Source: Planosporangium flavigriseum (GTDB taxonomy: Bacteria; Actinomycetota; Actinomycetes; Mycobacteriales; Micromonosporaceae). Taken from it: a DNA stretch of 64,000 bases. The stretch is from assembly GCF_011947225.1 (NCBI RefSeq), contig NZ_JAATVW010000002.1, positions 62,001 through 126,000 on the forward strand, written 5' to 3'. Of the stretch, positions 56,468 to 64,000 are shown in pieces. Within the stretch, counting starts at the first letter, position 1, and the number at the start of each line of letters is the position of its first letter. The notes beneath the pieces are model-generated. The model was not told where the DNA came from. It was given only the letters and a program-made list of their open reading frames with translations, and did no database searches. Position numbers and translations under genes: made by a program.

Positions 56468-57838
56468 CTACCGGACGGTTGCGCACTGTGCGGCCCCAGC
56501 CGGTCCTGGCGGCAGGGCGTCGGCGACGCCCCAGGCGGCGAACGCCAGGCCCAGCACCACGACCGCCGCGGCAGCCACCAGCAGCCGCGTCGACCGCAGC
56601 CGGGTCGCCGGCAGTCCGACGGTCACGGCGCAGCCGACGATGCCGAGCAGTACCAGTGGCAGGGCGAACCGGGTCTCGGTCGCCGATGTCATCAGCGACA
56701 GGCAGACCGCGAGCCCCGACCCGGCCAGCAGCAGACCCTCCCGCCGGCGCGCGGCCAAGACCAGGCCGAACGCCCCGATCACAGTGATCAGCACAATGGG
56801 CAACGCCAGGTCGTAGCGCTCCACAGCGGCTGCCGTGCTGTACGGCGTCGAGGAAGACCAGGCCAGCGCCGCGCCCACCTTCTTCAACATGAACGCCACC
56901 GACTCGGGAAGGTTCGTCAGCAGCGCCTTCGCCAATTGTCCCGTTGAGGTCACCGGATGACCCGCCACCGCATGGGCCATCGACGGGTCACAGTAGAACT
57001 GCTGCGGCGGCCCACTGGTATCGATGATCGTGTCGTAGCGGACGACGTACGAGGCGTAACTTGCCTGCAAGCTCATCAGCCCAGGCGTACCGGCCGGCAT
57101 CAGCGACGGGGCCGCGCCGCGGGCGACATTGAAGACAACTTGTGGCAGCGAGCCGAGCACCGCACCGACCAGGAACAGCACCGCCCGCGAACGGTGCAGC
57201 ACCACGACCCCGACGACGACTGCCCCGACCGGGATCAGGTACGCGGGACGCAGGTTGACCGTGACACCGGCTGCGACACCGGCAAGGACGAGTACCCCCC
57301 AGCGGGACCGGACGAGCGCCAGCCGCAGCACGGTCAGGAACAGCACGACGGCGGGGAGGTCCATCAGCGGGTACGGCGCGAAGCGGCCGAGTACCAGCCA
57401 GGACAGCCCGGCACAGAGCCAGGTGACCAACGGCCCCTGCGTCCTTGGCCCGCCGACCGTCCGGGCGATGCCAGGCAGGAGCACCACGCCGGCGACGGCG
57501 ACGAGCAGCGCGTTCTCGACGAGCACAGCGGGCCCGCCGGCGCCCGCGAACAGCCGTTCGACGAGGGCTGCCGGCGCGTAGACGAACGGGGTGAGGAACC
57601 CGCGCAGCTCCAGCCAGCCCCGGTCGTACGTGGAGTCACCGGTGAACAGCGCGACCGAACCGCTCCAGTAGACGGCGGCGTCGTAGCGGAACGCGCTGGG
57701 CCACTGCTGCACAGCGCTGAGCAGGAACAGTGCCACGCCCGCCGACACGGTGAGCCATGGACGCGACCGGGTCGACCCAGACTCCGACATGTCGGAGTCG
57801 GACCCGCCGGTGGTTACGGAGGTGGCAGTAACGGACAC
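56468..57838 (-). CDS. Polytopic GT-C-like membrane glycosyltransferase
   Basis: About 456 aa from GTG 57838 (an ATG at 57790 is an alternative; the frame is open to 57946). 8-10 hydrophobic segments are visible. After the first comes an acidic loop FRYDAAVYWSGSVALF, the position where GT-C enzymes carry their catalytic Asp; LNLRP-like VTVNLRPAYLIPVGAVVVG occurs mid-protein. It resembles mannosyltransferase/GT87-type enzymes that use polyprenyl-phosphate sugars outside the membrane. It could be the final transferase of the sugar module. Confidence 0.75.
   Translation of the reverse strand: MSVTATSVTTGGSDSDMSESGSTRSRPWLTVSAGVALFLLSAVQQWPSAFRYDAAVYWSGSVALFTGDSTYDRGWLELRGFLTPFVYAPAALVERLFAGAGGPAVLVENALLVAVAGVVLLPGIARTVGGPRTQGPLVTWLCAGLSWLVLGRFAPYPLMDLPAVVLFLTVLRLALVRSRWGVLVLAGVAAGVTVNLRPAYLIPVGAVVVGVVVLHRSRAVLFLVGAVLGSLPQVVFNVARGAAPSLMPAGTPGLMSLQASYASYVVRYDTIIDTSGPPQQFYCDPSMAHAVAGHPVTSTGQLAKALLTNLPESVAFMLKKVGAALAWSSSTPYSTAAAVERYDLALPIVLITVIGAFGLVLAARRREGLLLAGSGLAVCLSLMTSATETRFALPLVLLGIVGCAVTVGLPATRLRSTRLLVAAAAVVVLGLAFAAWGVADALPPGPAGAAQCATVR
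57780..57799. promoter_or_regulatory. Perfect 20-bp palindrome at the 5' end of the GT-C gene
   Basis: gactccgacatgtcggagtc is exactly symmetric. It spans the in-frame ATG at 57790-57788, so it could control transcription (if upstream of the true start) or hide a start codon in a hairpin. Confidence 0.5.
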
Positions 57839-57920
57839 GCCGCACAGGCTACTGGCCCGAATAAATATCCAAAACCGTTGCCACACCACGATCATTGTTT
57901 CTCCGGTGGCCAGCCGCCGA

Positions 57921-57948
57921 TCGACGCACCAGCGTCTATGGGGCATTA
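57921..57948 (+). promoter_or_regulatory. Probable leaderless promoter of the secreted protein gene
   Basis: TCGACG (57921-57926) and CATTAT (57943-57948) are 16 bp apart, and the GTG start follows the -10 by 7 nt. Confidence 0.5.
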
Positions 57949-57955
57949 TCGGGCC

Positions 57956-58759
57956 GTGCGAGCTCTCCGCCTGGTGGTAGCAACCCTGTTAGTCACAGCC
58001 GGCATCGCTGTCGGCGCCCCGGCCGCGTACGCCGACAACGAGGCGAGGCTGGGCGTCAGCCCCGGCCACGGCGGCCCCGACGCCGAATTCACCGTGACGG
58101 CCCGCTGGCAGGCCGACGGGCACGGCCGGAACCGCCAGTGCCGGCCAGACCAGATCACCTTCCAGTGGGACAACTCGACGCTCGGCAGCGCCGCGGCCGT
58201 CCCCGCCGGTGACGCCTGCGTCGCGACCCTGCGCGCCACTCCACCCGCCGGCACCTACCAGGGCGTCAGTACCCACTTCATCAGCGCCAGCGGCGTACGG
58301 GGAGCCCGCGTCGCGTACCGGGTCGTCGCGGGCGCGGTCGCGACGCCCGCCAACCCGGAGCCGTCATCGGGCCCCACGGCGGAACCGACGCCGGAGAGCA
58401 CGGAGACGGCGACGGCCGAGGCGCAGGCGGACAGCCCGACTGCTGCTGCGGCCGTACCCGGAAACTCCACGGCCCCGGCGGCCGCCCGGAACGCCGACAG
58501 CGGCCTGACCGGCCTGATCATCGGCCTCGGCGCGCTGCTGTTCCTCGCCGGCGCGGCCGCGCTGGGTGCGATGGTGTGGCGGTCCCGCCGCGGGAAGTCC
58601 GAGGCCGCCTCCGAGGCCGAGATGGTCTGGAGCCCTGAACCAGCCGTAGCCGCAACCCAGCCGCTGCTCACCCCCACGCAAGCGATACCGATCCCGCGCC
58701 AGGCCGGCAACCAGGAAGAACCGCAGACGGTTCAGCTGCCTCCGGTACCGGGCAACTAG
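57956..58759 (+). CDS. Secreted membrane-anchored protein with Pro/Thr/Ala-rich stalk
   Basis: 267 aa from GTG 57956. A signal peptide (LRLVVATLLVTAGIAVGAPA, cut near AYADN) is followed by a ~95-residue beta-rich domain with two Cys (RQCRPDQITFQWDN and GDACVATLRA), a stalk of Pro, Thr, Ala, Glu and Ser (residues ~130-180), one membrane segment (LIIGLGALLFLAGAAALGAM) and a ~55-residue cytoplasmic tail. No family recognised. The stalk looks like a glycosylated mucin-type spacer, and the gene is divergent from the GT-C gene by 117 bp. Confidence 0.8.
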   Translation: MRALRLVVATLLVTAGIAVGAPAAYADNEARLGVSPGHGGPDAEFTVTARWQADGHGRNRQCRPDQITFQWDNSTLGSAAAVPAGDACVATLRATPPAGTYQGVSTHFISASGVRGARVAYRVVAGAVATPANPEPSSGPTAEPTPESTETATAEAQADSPTAAAAVPGNSTAPAAARNADSGLTGLIIGLGALLFLAGAAALGAMVWRSRRGKSEAASEAEMVWSPEPAVAATQPLLTPTQAIPIPRQAGNQEEPQTVQLPPVPGN

Positions 58760-59271
58760 AGCAGCGGCTCGCCTTCGAAGAGGCCCAGCTCCTCGCAGTA
58801 CAGCTCGATGCCGATCCCGTTCGGGTCGCGGACGTAGAGGCTGTTCTCCACGCCCCGGTCCGGCCCGAGGTACGAAAGCCCCACCCGGTCGAAGGTCGCC
58901 TTCGCCGCGGCGAACCGCTCCGCGTCCACCGAGATGGCGATGTGCTGGACGCCACCGATGGTCTCGGTGAACGGCGGGTGGTCGTGTCCGGGAAAGTCGA
59001 AGAAGCCCAACAGGTTGCGGTTACCGATGTCGAAGAAGAAGTGGCTGGAACCGGCGTAGTCCCGGTTCTCCAGCAGTTCGACGAGCGGGAACCCGAGAAC
59101 ATCCTGGTAGAACCGGATCGTCTCCTCCACGTCGCGGCAGATGAGCGCCACGTGGTGCACGCCGCGGGCGGTGGTGGCCGGCCGGGTGGCGGACGGCTGA
59201 AGGTACTTGTCGCGAAGCGACGCCTGGCGTTCGCGGATCGCCTCCAGCGCACGGCCTTCTGGTTGTGGCAT
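58756..59271 (-). CDS. VOC-family (glyoxalase/dioxygenase fold) protein
   Basis: 171 aa from ATG 59271, with gaggag upstream; the frame is open to 59409 with unrelated sequence. The paired beta-alpha-beta modules start at VHHVALICRDVEETIRFYQD and GGVQHIAISVDAERFAAAKA; metal ligands His (HHVAL), His (QHIAI) and Glu (GIELYCE) are in place. Substrate unknown. The gene end overlaps the convergent secreted-protein gene by 4 nt. Confidence 0.85.
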   Translation of the reverse strand: MPQPEGRALEAIRERQASLRDKYLQPSATRPATTARGVHHVALICRDVEETIRFYQDVLGFPLVELLENRDYAGSSHFFFDIGNRNLLGFFDFPGHDHPPFTETIGGVQHIAISVDAERFAAAKATFDRVGLSYLGPDRGVENSLYVRDPNGIGIELYCEELGLFEGEPLL

Positions 59272-59393
59272 CCCGGCGGCTCCTCTCGATGTGACTACAC
59301 AACTTCTACCCGACTCAGGACGTCGCGAAAACAGCCGTTCAGCTCGCCAAAAGGGGCGCCGAGGTAGGTTCTCCTTCGAGCGCGGAGGTACCA

Positions 59394-61154
59394 ATGGCTG
59401 TTGATCCACCCACTGATGTCCAGATCGCGGCGGCGGCCGCTGTCGCGGAGTCCTTCCAGCACGCCGGCGGGCAGCCCGGCATCGCGTACGGGATCGTCGC
59501 GAACGGCGAGCTGGTTCACTCGGGCGGCATCGGTGAGCGGCGGCTCGGCGGCCCCGAGCCGGACGCTGACACGGTGTTCCGGATCGCGTCGATGACCAAG
59601 AGCTTCACCGCTTCGGCGGTGTTGCTGCTCCGCGACCGGGGCACGCTGCGCCTCGACGACACCGTGGAGTCGTACGTTCCGGAACTCGACGGCCTGAAAG
59701 GTCCAACGGCCGACTCCCCCACCCTGACCATCCGGCACCTGTTGACGATGGCGGGCGGGTTCCCCACCGACGACCCGTGGGGCGACCGGCAGCAGGGGTT
59801 GTCGCTGCCCGCGTTCTCGGACCTGCTGCGGGGCGGTTTGAGCTTCGCGTGGGCGCCGGGCACCCGGTTCGAGTACTCGAATCTCGGTTACGCCATCCTC
59901 GGCCGGGTGATCGCGGCGGCCGCGGGCTCGGAGTACCTGGACTTCATGACGAACGAGCTGATCAAGCCGGTCGGGCTGGAGCGCACCGTGTTCGACCCGG
60001 CCGGACTGCCCGAGACGGAGGTGGCCCGCGGCTACCGCAAGGTCGATGAGCGGTGGTCGGAGGTGCCGTTCGATCCGTACGGAGCGTTCGCGCCGATGGG
60101 TGGGCTGTTCAGCACGGTCCGGGACCTCGCGCGATGGGTCGCCGGCATGCTGGACGCGTTCCCGGCGCGCGACGACAGCGACGACGCGCACCCGCTGCGC
60201 CGGGCCAGCCGGCGGGAGCTTCAGCAGCCCCATCACGGCTTCTCGAGGCTGGCCGACGCGTCCGCCTTCGACGAGCTGTCGAAGCTGACGTGGCGCAGTT
60301 ACGGGTACGGCCTGATGGTGGACGAAGACGCCCGGCACGGCCGCTTCGTCGGGCACAGCGGCGGCTACCCGGGCTTCGGCAGCCACATGCGCTGGCACCC
60401 GCAGAGCGGGATCGGCGTCGTCGCGCTGGGCAACAGCACGTACGCGGCGGCGCGCACCCTGGCCGCCGACATGCTGGACGCCCTGCTCGAGGGGCGTGCG
60501 GTAAGGCCATCCGGCCCGGCGCCGCACGGCCGGCCGGCGTCGGCCGCCACCCTGGAGGCGAAAGCGGACATCGAGCGCCTGCTGACGCGGTGGGACGACG
60601 ACGTCGCTGCCCGCTGGTTCGCGGTGAACGTCGATCTCGACGAGCCGATCGCCCGGCGCCGGGCCGAGATCGAGCGCATCCGGGAGCAGCTCGGGGACCT
60701 GCGTCCGGCAGACGGGCCGGAGCCGGAGCACGACTCGCCTGCGCACTGTGCCTGGTGGCTACGCGGCCCGAACGGGAGGCTGCGGGTGGAGATCCGGCTG
60801 ACGCCGGAGACGCCGCCGCGCGTCCAGACGCTCAACCTCACCGTGGCGATGCGGCCGAACGAGGGGCTGCGGGCGATCGTGGACAAGATCCTCGCGGCGC
60901 TCAACGATCCGTCGCCGGCGTTTCCGCCGTCGGTCGCGACCGCGCCATCGGCCGACCGCCACCGGCTCGACCGGATGATGCGGCTCGCCGGGGCGTGGGC
61001 CGGCACGTGCCGGCACGCGGAAGTCTGGGGCGGCGACGGCGAGACGGCCACCACGATCAGGATCACCGGCGAGTCCGGAGACCTCATGCTGACCCTGCAG
61101 ACAGATCAGGAGAACGTCCTGGTCCAGAAGGTCGCCGTGGAGGTCGCGATCTAG
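59394..61154 (+). CDS. Beta-lactamase-fold serine hydrolase with C-terminal extension
   Basis: 586 aa with ggaggt before ATG 59394. Class C / esterase-type catalytic motifs: SxxK in RIASMTKSFTASAV (about residue 65), YxN in FEYSNLGYAILGRV, and HxG in FVGHSGGYPGF. There is no signal peptide, so it is cytoplasmic and more likely an esterase or peptidase than a resistance enzyme. Residues ~385-586 form an added domain (NLTVAMRPNEGLRAIVDKIL among its features) that does not belong to the fold. Confidence 0.85.
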   Translation: MAVDPPTDVQIAAAAAVAESFQHAGGQPGIAYGIVANGELVHSGGIGERRLGGPEPDADTVFRIASMTKSFTASAVLLLRDRGTLRLDDTVESYVPELDGLKGPTADSPTLTIRHLLTMAGGFPTDDPWGDRQQGLSLPAFSDLLRGGLSFAWAPGTRFEYSNLGYAILGRVIAAAAGSEYLDFMTNELIKPVGLERTVFDPAGLPETEVARGYRKVDERWSEVPFDPYGAFAPMGGLFSTVRDLARWVAGMLDAFPARDDSDDAHPLRRASRRELQQPHHGFSRLADASAFDELSKLTWRSYGYGLMVDEDARHGRFVGHSGGYPGFGSHMRWHPQSGIGVVALGNSTYAAARTLAADMLDALLEGRAVRPSGPAPHGRPASAATLEAKADIERLLTRWDDDVAARWFAVNVDLDEPIARRRAEIERIREQLGDLRPADGPEPEHDSPAHCAWWLRGPNGRLRVEIRLTPETPPRVQTLNLTVAMRPNEGLRAIVDKILAALNDPSPAFPPSVATAPSADRHRLDRMMRLAGAWAGTCRHAEVWGGDGETATTIRITGESGDLMLTLQTDQENVLVQKVAVEVAI

Positions 61155-61193
61155 CGGAGTTTTCATCGCCCGGCGCGGGGAAGTCAGCGCGCT

Positions 61194-61790
61194 GTGTCCG
61201 CCGAGGAAGAGCAGCCGGTAGCCGAGTTCGAGCTGGACCCGGAGCTTGTCGACGCCTTCGTCGAGGGAAAGCTGGACGCTGACGGAGAGGCGAAGCTCGC
61301 CGACCAGGTTGCCCGCCTCCTGCCGCTGCACTGGACGGTGCCTCCGGAGATCACCGGAGCGATGCAGCGGATCATCGACCGCCTCGGCGGCGACCGGGAA
61401 CTGCTCGCCTGGCTGGAACGCCATCCCGGCCGTCCGCGCCTCGTCGCGCGGCTGTACGTCCTGATCGGGCTGCTCGACCAGATCAGCGACGAGGAATCGG
61501 TCGTCGACGCGCTGCGCGAGTTACGGGACAAGGTGCCGTACCCGCCGGGCCTCGAGGGGTACCTCCTGCCCGACACGACGCCCGAGACGCTCGCCGACCT
61601 GTCCGCGAAGATCGAGGGGCTGCTCGCCGACGACCGTACCGATCAAGCCTTCCGGTTGGCGGTCGCCGCGGTGGCGATGCTTCAGGAGATCGCTCCCCGC
61701 GCGGCGCGCGCGGACTCGGAACTCAGCGCGCTGGGGGACGTACTGGAACAGATCCGGCGGGACCTCATCGCCGCCGCAGCCGGCAAGTAG
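61194..61790 (+). CDS. Hypothetical helical protein
   Basis: 198 aa from GTG 61194. Acidic and all-helical, with short repeats of the type DLSAKIEGLLADD and LERHPGRPRLVARLYVLIGL. No family or motif recognised. It lies 39 bp behind the serine hydrolase and may be co-transcribed with it. Confidence 0.65.
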   Translation: MSAEEEQPVAEFELDPELVDAFVEGKLDADGEAKLADQVARLLPLHWTVPPEITGAMQRIIDRLGGDRELLAWLERHPGRPRLVARLYVLIGLLDQISDEESVVDALRELRDKVPYPPGLEGYLLPDTTPETLADLSAKIEGLLADDRTDQAFRLAVAAVAMLQEIAPRAARADSELSALGDVLEQIRRDLIAAAAGK

Positions 61791-61855
61791 AAATAAACAT
61801 CGATCGATCAAATCGTGCCCAGGTCAGTGATTTAAAGTCCGCCCCACTGCATTTC

Positions 61856-61882
61856 TACGCCACCGTAGGTTACGGTGACGTA
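61856..61882. promoter_or_regulatory. Operator-like palindrome upstream of the desaturase gene
   Basis: Arms caccgta (61861-61867) and tacggtg (61871-61877) flank ggt; outer tacg (61856) and cgta (61879) extend the symmetry with one mismatch, giving a 27-bp imperfect palindrome 42 bp before ATG 61924. A TetR regulator is encoded in the same operon and is the natural candidate to bind it. Confidence 0.6.
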
Positions 61883-61923
61883 AGCGTAGGACGCGATCGT
61901 TCCCCAACCCTCTGTGAGGTGCT

Positions 61924-62907
61924 ATGTCCGCCCCTGTCCTCGACAAGATTCCCGAGCTGAACCCGAATCCAGCGGAACCCAAGCCACTGACCGAGGGCAA
62001 GCAGGGCCCGGGCATCCTCATCGCGCTCTGGGCGTTCGTGGTCCTGCCGTTCGCCGCTGTCGTCGCCGCGGTGCCGGTCGCCTGGGGATGGGGGCTTTCC
62101 TGGCTGGACGTGGCGATGGCCGTCACGCTGTACGTGATCACGGGCATGGGCATCGGCACCGGCTTCCACCGGTACCTCACGCACGGCTCATTCAAGGCCA
62201 ACCGCCCGCTGCGCATCGCGCTGACCATCGCCGGCTCACTCGCGATCGAGGGCAACCCGACGCAGTGGGTGGCCGACCACCGCCGCCACCACGCGTTCTC
62301 CGACCGCGAGGGCGACCCGCACTCGCCATGGCGCTACGGCGAGAGCTTCTGGGGCCTGACCAAGGGCCTCCTGTACGCGCACATCGGCTGGATGTTCCAC
62401 CGCGAGCTGTCCAACCGGGCCCGCTTCGCCCCGGACCTGCTCGCCGACAAAGACATCCGCCGCATCGACCGGGCGTTCCCCGCGGTGGTGGCGATCTCGA
62501 TACTGCTGCCGGGTGTGATCGGCGGCCTGGTTACCTGGTCCTGGCAGGGCGCGCTGTCCGGGATCTTCTGGGCCGGTCTGGTCCGCATCGCCGTCCTGCA
62601 CCACGTCACCTGGTCGATCAACTCGATCTGCCACGTGTACGGCGAGCGCCCGTTCGAGACCCGCGACGGCGACAAGGCCAGCAACTTCTGGCCGCTGGCG
62701 ATCCTGTCGTTCGGTGAGAGCTGGCACAACCTGCACCACGCCGACCCCACCTGCGCCCGGCACGGTGTCGACAAGGGCCAGATCGACATGAACGCCCGCC
62801 TGATCTGGATTTTCGAGAAGCTGGGCTGGGCGACGAACGTCCGCTGGCCCAAGCGGGACCGGCTGGACGCCAAACGCCTGGACCGCGCTGGCACGATGAA
62901 CTCGTGA
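61924..62907 (+). CDS. Membrane acyl-CoA desaturase (delta-9 type)
   Basis: 327 aa, start ATG with gaggtg upstream. The three di-iron His boxes are present: HRYLTH, HRRHH and HNLHH, with WSINSICHVYGERPFETRDG and WPLAILSFGESWH around them. Four hydrophobic segments span the membrane. It inserts a double bond into fatty acyl chains with O2 and a redox partner not encoded nearby. The stop overlaps the TetR gene start by 4 nt (GTGA). Confidence 0.93.
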   Translation: MSAPVLDKIPELNPNPAEPKPLTEGKQGPGILIALWAFVVLPFAAVVAAVPVAWGWGLSWLDVAMAVTLYVITGMGIGTGFHRYLTHGSFKANRPLRIALTIAGSLAIEGNPTQWVADHRRHHAFSDREGDPHSPWRYGESFWGLTKGLLYAHIGWMFHRELSNRARFAPDLLADKDIRRIDRAFPAVVAISILLPGVIGGLVTWSWQGALSGIFWAGLVRIAVLHHVTWSINSICHVYGERPFETRDGDKASNFWPLAILSFGESWHNLHHADPTCARHGVDKGQIDMNARLIWIFEKLGWATNVRWPKRDRLDAKRLDRAGTMNS

Positions 62908-63605
62908 CCGAAAAACCAAACAGCGACCAGTCACCCACCGCCGCGCGGCCCCGGACGCCGCGCGGCGGTGACGCATCGGCCGTGGCGAAGACCCCGTCGC
63001 GGGTACGGATGTCGTCGGCGCAACGCCGCGAGCAGCTCATCGCGATCGGCAGGCAACTGTTCGCCGAACGGGGTTTCGACGCCGCCTCCATCGAAGAGGT
63101 GGCGTCGCGGGCGAAGGTCTCCAAACCCGTCGTGTACGAGCACTTCGGGGGCAAAGAGGGCCTGTACGCGGTCGTCGTCGACCGGGAGGTCCGCGCGCTC
63201 CTGGATCGCGTGACCACCGCCCTGACCGCCGGCCACCCGCGTGAACTGCTCGAGCAGGCAGCTCTCGCGCTACTGGACTACATCGACGCCGAGACCGACG
63301 GGTTCCAGGTGCTGGTGCGGGAAGCCCCCGTCATGTCCGGCAGCGGCAACTTCATGAGCGTGCTCAACGACGTGGCCCACCAGGTCGAGCACATCCTGGG
63401 CGCCGAGTTCAAGAGCCGGGGGTACGACCCGAAGCTGGCCGAGCTGTACTCCCAGGCCCTCGTCGGCATGGTGGCCCTGACCGGGCGCTGGTGGCTCGAG
63501 GTGCGCAAGCCGCGCAAGGAGACCGTGGCCGCGCACCTCGTGAACCTCGCCTGGAACGGCCTGTCCCACCTAGAGGCCAAGCCGTCCCTGATCACGCGTC
63601 GCTAG
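62904..63605 (+). CDS. TetR-family regulator, probable regulator of the desaturase
   Basis: 233 aa from GTG 62904. The TetR helix-turn-helix region is RREQLIAIGRQLFAERGFDA, SIEEVASRAKVSKPVVYEHF, GGKEGLYAVVVDREV; the ligand domain follows (GFQVLVREAPVMSGSGNFMS). Translationally coupled to the desaturase, so probably a fatty-acid- or acyl-CoA-responsive repressor. It stops directly against the stop of the convergent DUF4383 gene. Confidence 0.9.
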   Translation: MTEKPNSDQSPTAARPRTPRGGDASAVAKTPSRVRMSSAQRREQLIAIGRQLFAERGFDAASIEEVASRAKVSKPVVYEHFGGKEGLYAVVVDREVRALLDRVTTALTAGHPRELLEQAALALLDYIDAETDGFQVLVREAPVMSGSGNFMSVLNDVAHQVEHILGAEFKSRGYDPKLAELYSQALVGMVALTGRWWLEVRKPRKETVAAHLVNLAWNGLSHLEAKPSLITRR

Positions 63606-64000
63606 TCAGTGGTGCGCCGGCTGACCGGTGCGGAACGTGGCCCCGGCGGACTCGCCCTCGGTGGGGCCGACCTTGCCGTAGAGACCCGCGGCGAGGAACA
63701 GCATGCCGAAGATGAACGAGACGTTCACGTTGACCATCGAGAACGCGAGGAAGTTCGCCTCGGTCCGCAGCAGCGTCAGCATCGTGATGCCGGCCAGCAG
63801 GAAGACGACGCCCGCGGCCAGGTTGACGAGGACGAACAGGTTGCGTCCGATCACCGCGCCGGCGAGCAGCGCCGCACCAGCGACGACCGACAGCACCGCG
63901 AACGCCGGGTTGGTCCGCATGCCGAGCACCCACGCACCGTGACTGCCGAAGAAGTCGAAGTCACTGCTGCGGAAGAAGCCGATGAGACCGAAGATCAGGA
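63606..64000 (-). CDS. DUF4383-domain membrane protein, N terminus outside the window
   Basis: The frame is open to the window edge, giving 131 C-terminal residues. IGFFRSSDFDFFGSHGAWVL, TNPAFAVLSVVAGAALLAGA and FSMVNVNVSFIFGMLFLAAG match DUF4383, small four-helix actinobacterial membrane proteins of unknown function. An internal ATG at 63929 is probably not the start, because the family sequence continues upstream of it. Confidence 0.85.
   Translation of the reverse strand, partial: LIFGLIGFFRSSDFDFFGSHGAWVLGMRTNPAFAVLSVVAGAALLAGAVIGRNLFVLVNLAAGVVFLLAGITMLTLLRTEANFLAFSMVNVNVSFIFGMLFLAAGLYGKVGPTEGESAGATFRTGQPAHH

Noticed and set aside
59394-61154. Antibiotic-resistance beta-lactamase
   Set aside because: No signal peptide, extra domain and serine-esterase-like layout; fold alone does not support a resistance role.

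Overview
The window is high-GC DNA with frequent GTG and TTG starts, many 4-nt gene overlaps and many probable leaderless starts. It carries a conservon (sensor kinase, roadblock protein, DUF742 protein, GTPase) and an actinobacterial nucleoside-salvage neighbourhood. Together these point to a filamentous actinomycete, most likely of the Micromonosporaceae; that family placement is inference from gene content and protein resemblance, not a database result. All but one of the 62 annotated protein-coding genes look intact; the exception is a 12-codon relic at 38763. One tRNA gene (Gln, UUG) was found. There is no CRISPR array, no complete insertion sequence and no rRNA.

Layout. 1-10.4 kb: end of an unknown gene, LpdA-type flavoprotein, gamma-glutamylcyclotransferase-like protein, hypothetical proteins, MBL-fold hydrolase, DUF4349 lipoprotein, M20 amidohydrolase, an AbiEi/DUF559-type protein behind a 22-bp phased repeat, and a methylmalonyl-CoA mutase-type large subunit. 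10.7-18.4 kb: Ser/Thr kinase, phosphohexomutase, upp, deoC and two aldehyde dehydrogenase-family genes. 18.6-27.5 kb: an acidic protein and an IS110-transposase-like protein with a long Pro/Ala-rich tail, facing the four-gene conservon across a very strong bidirectional hairpin. 27.8-36.7 kb: add, an rRNA methyltransferase, DUF4272, cupin, a C-terminally extended cytidine deaminase and a complete BMP-type nucleoside ABC transporter. 36.9-43 kb: small membrane proteins, a MalR-like LacI regulator with a gene relic behind it, BrkB-type membrane protein, 2'-5' RNA ligase-like protein, trpS and a CBS-domain protein. 43-52.2 kb: galE, a glycerophosphodiesterase, cysQ-cysD-cysN, pth, rplY, prs, glmU. 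52.4-58.8 kb: tRNA-Gln and a sugar module. 58.8-64 kb: VOC protein, beta-lactamase-fold protein, hypothetical protein, fatty-acid desaturase with TetR regulator, and a partial DUF4383 protein.

How the genes work together. The salvage genes form one functional set: the ABC transporter imports nucleosides, add and cdd deaminate them, upp rescues uracil, pmmB-type mutase and deoC process the sugar phosphates, and the aldehyde dehydrogenase behind deoC could oxidise the acetaldehyde that deoC releases. cysQ-cysD-cysN make and control activated sulfate. glmU and prs supply UDP-GlcNAc and PRPP.

Two neighbourhoods look most worth following. First, the IS110-like protein and the conservon kinase carry the same four short motifs in the same order at their C termini, which suggests the domesticated transposase-like protein belongs to the conservon signalling machinery. 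Second, the 52.6-58.8 kb block combines a dTDP-3-acetamido-dideoxyhexose pathway (aminotransferase plus a fused acetyltransferase/ketoisomerase) with a GtrB-like polyprenyl-phosphate glycosyltransferase, a GtrA-like flippase, a GT-C-like membrane transferase and a secreted Pro/Thr/Ala-rich membrane protein that could be its substrate.
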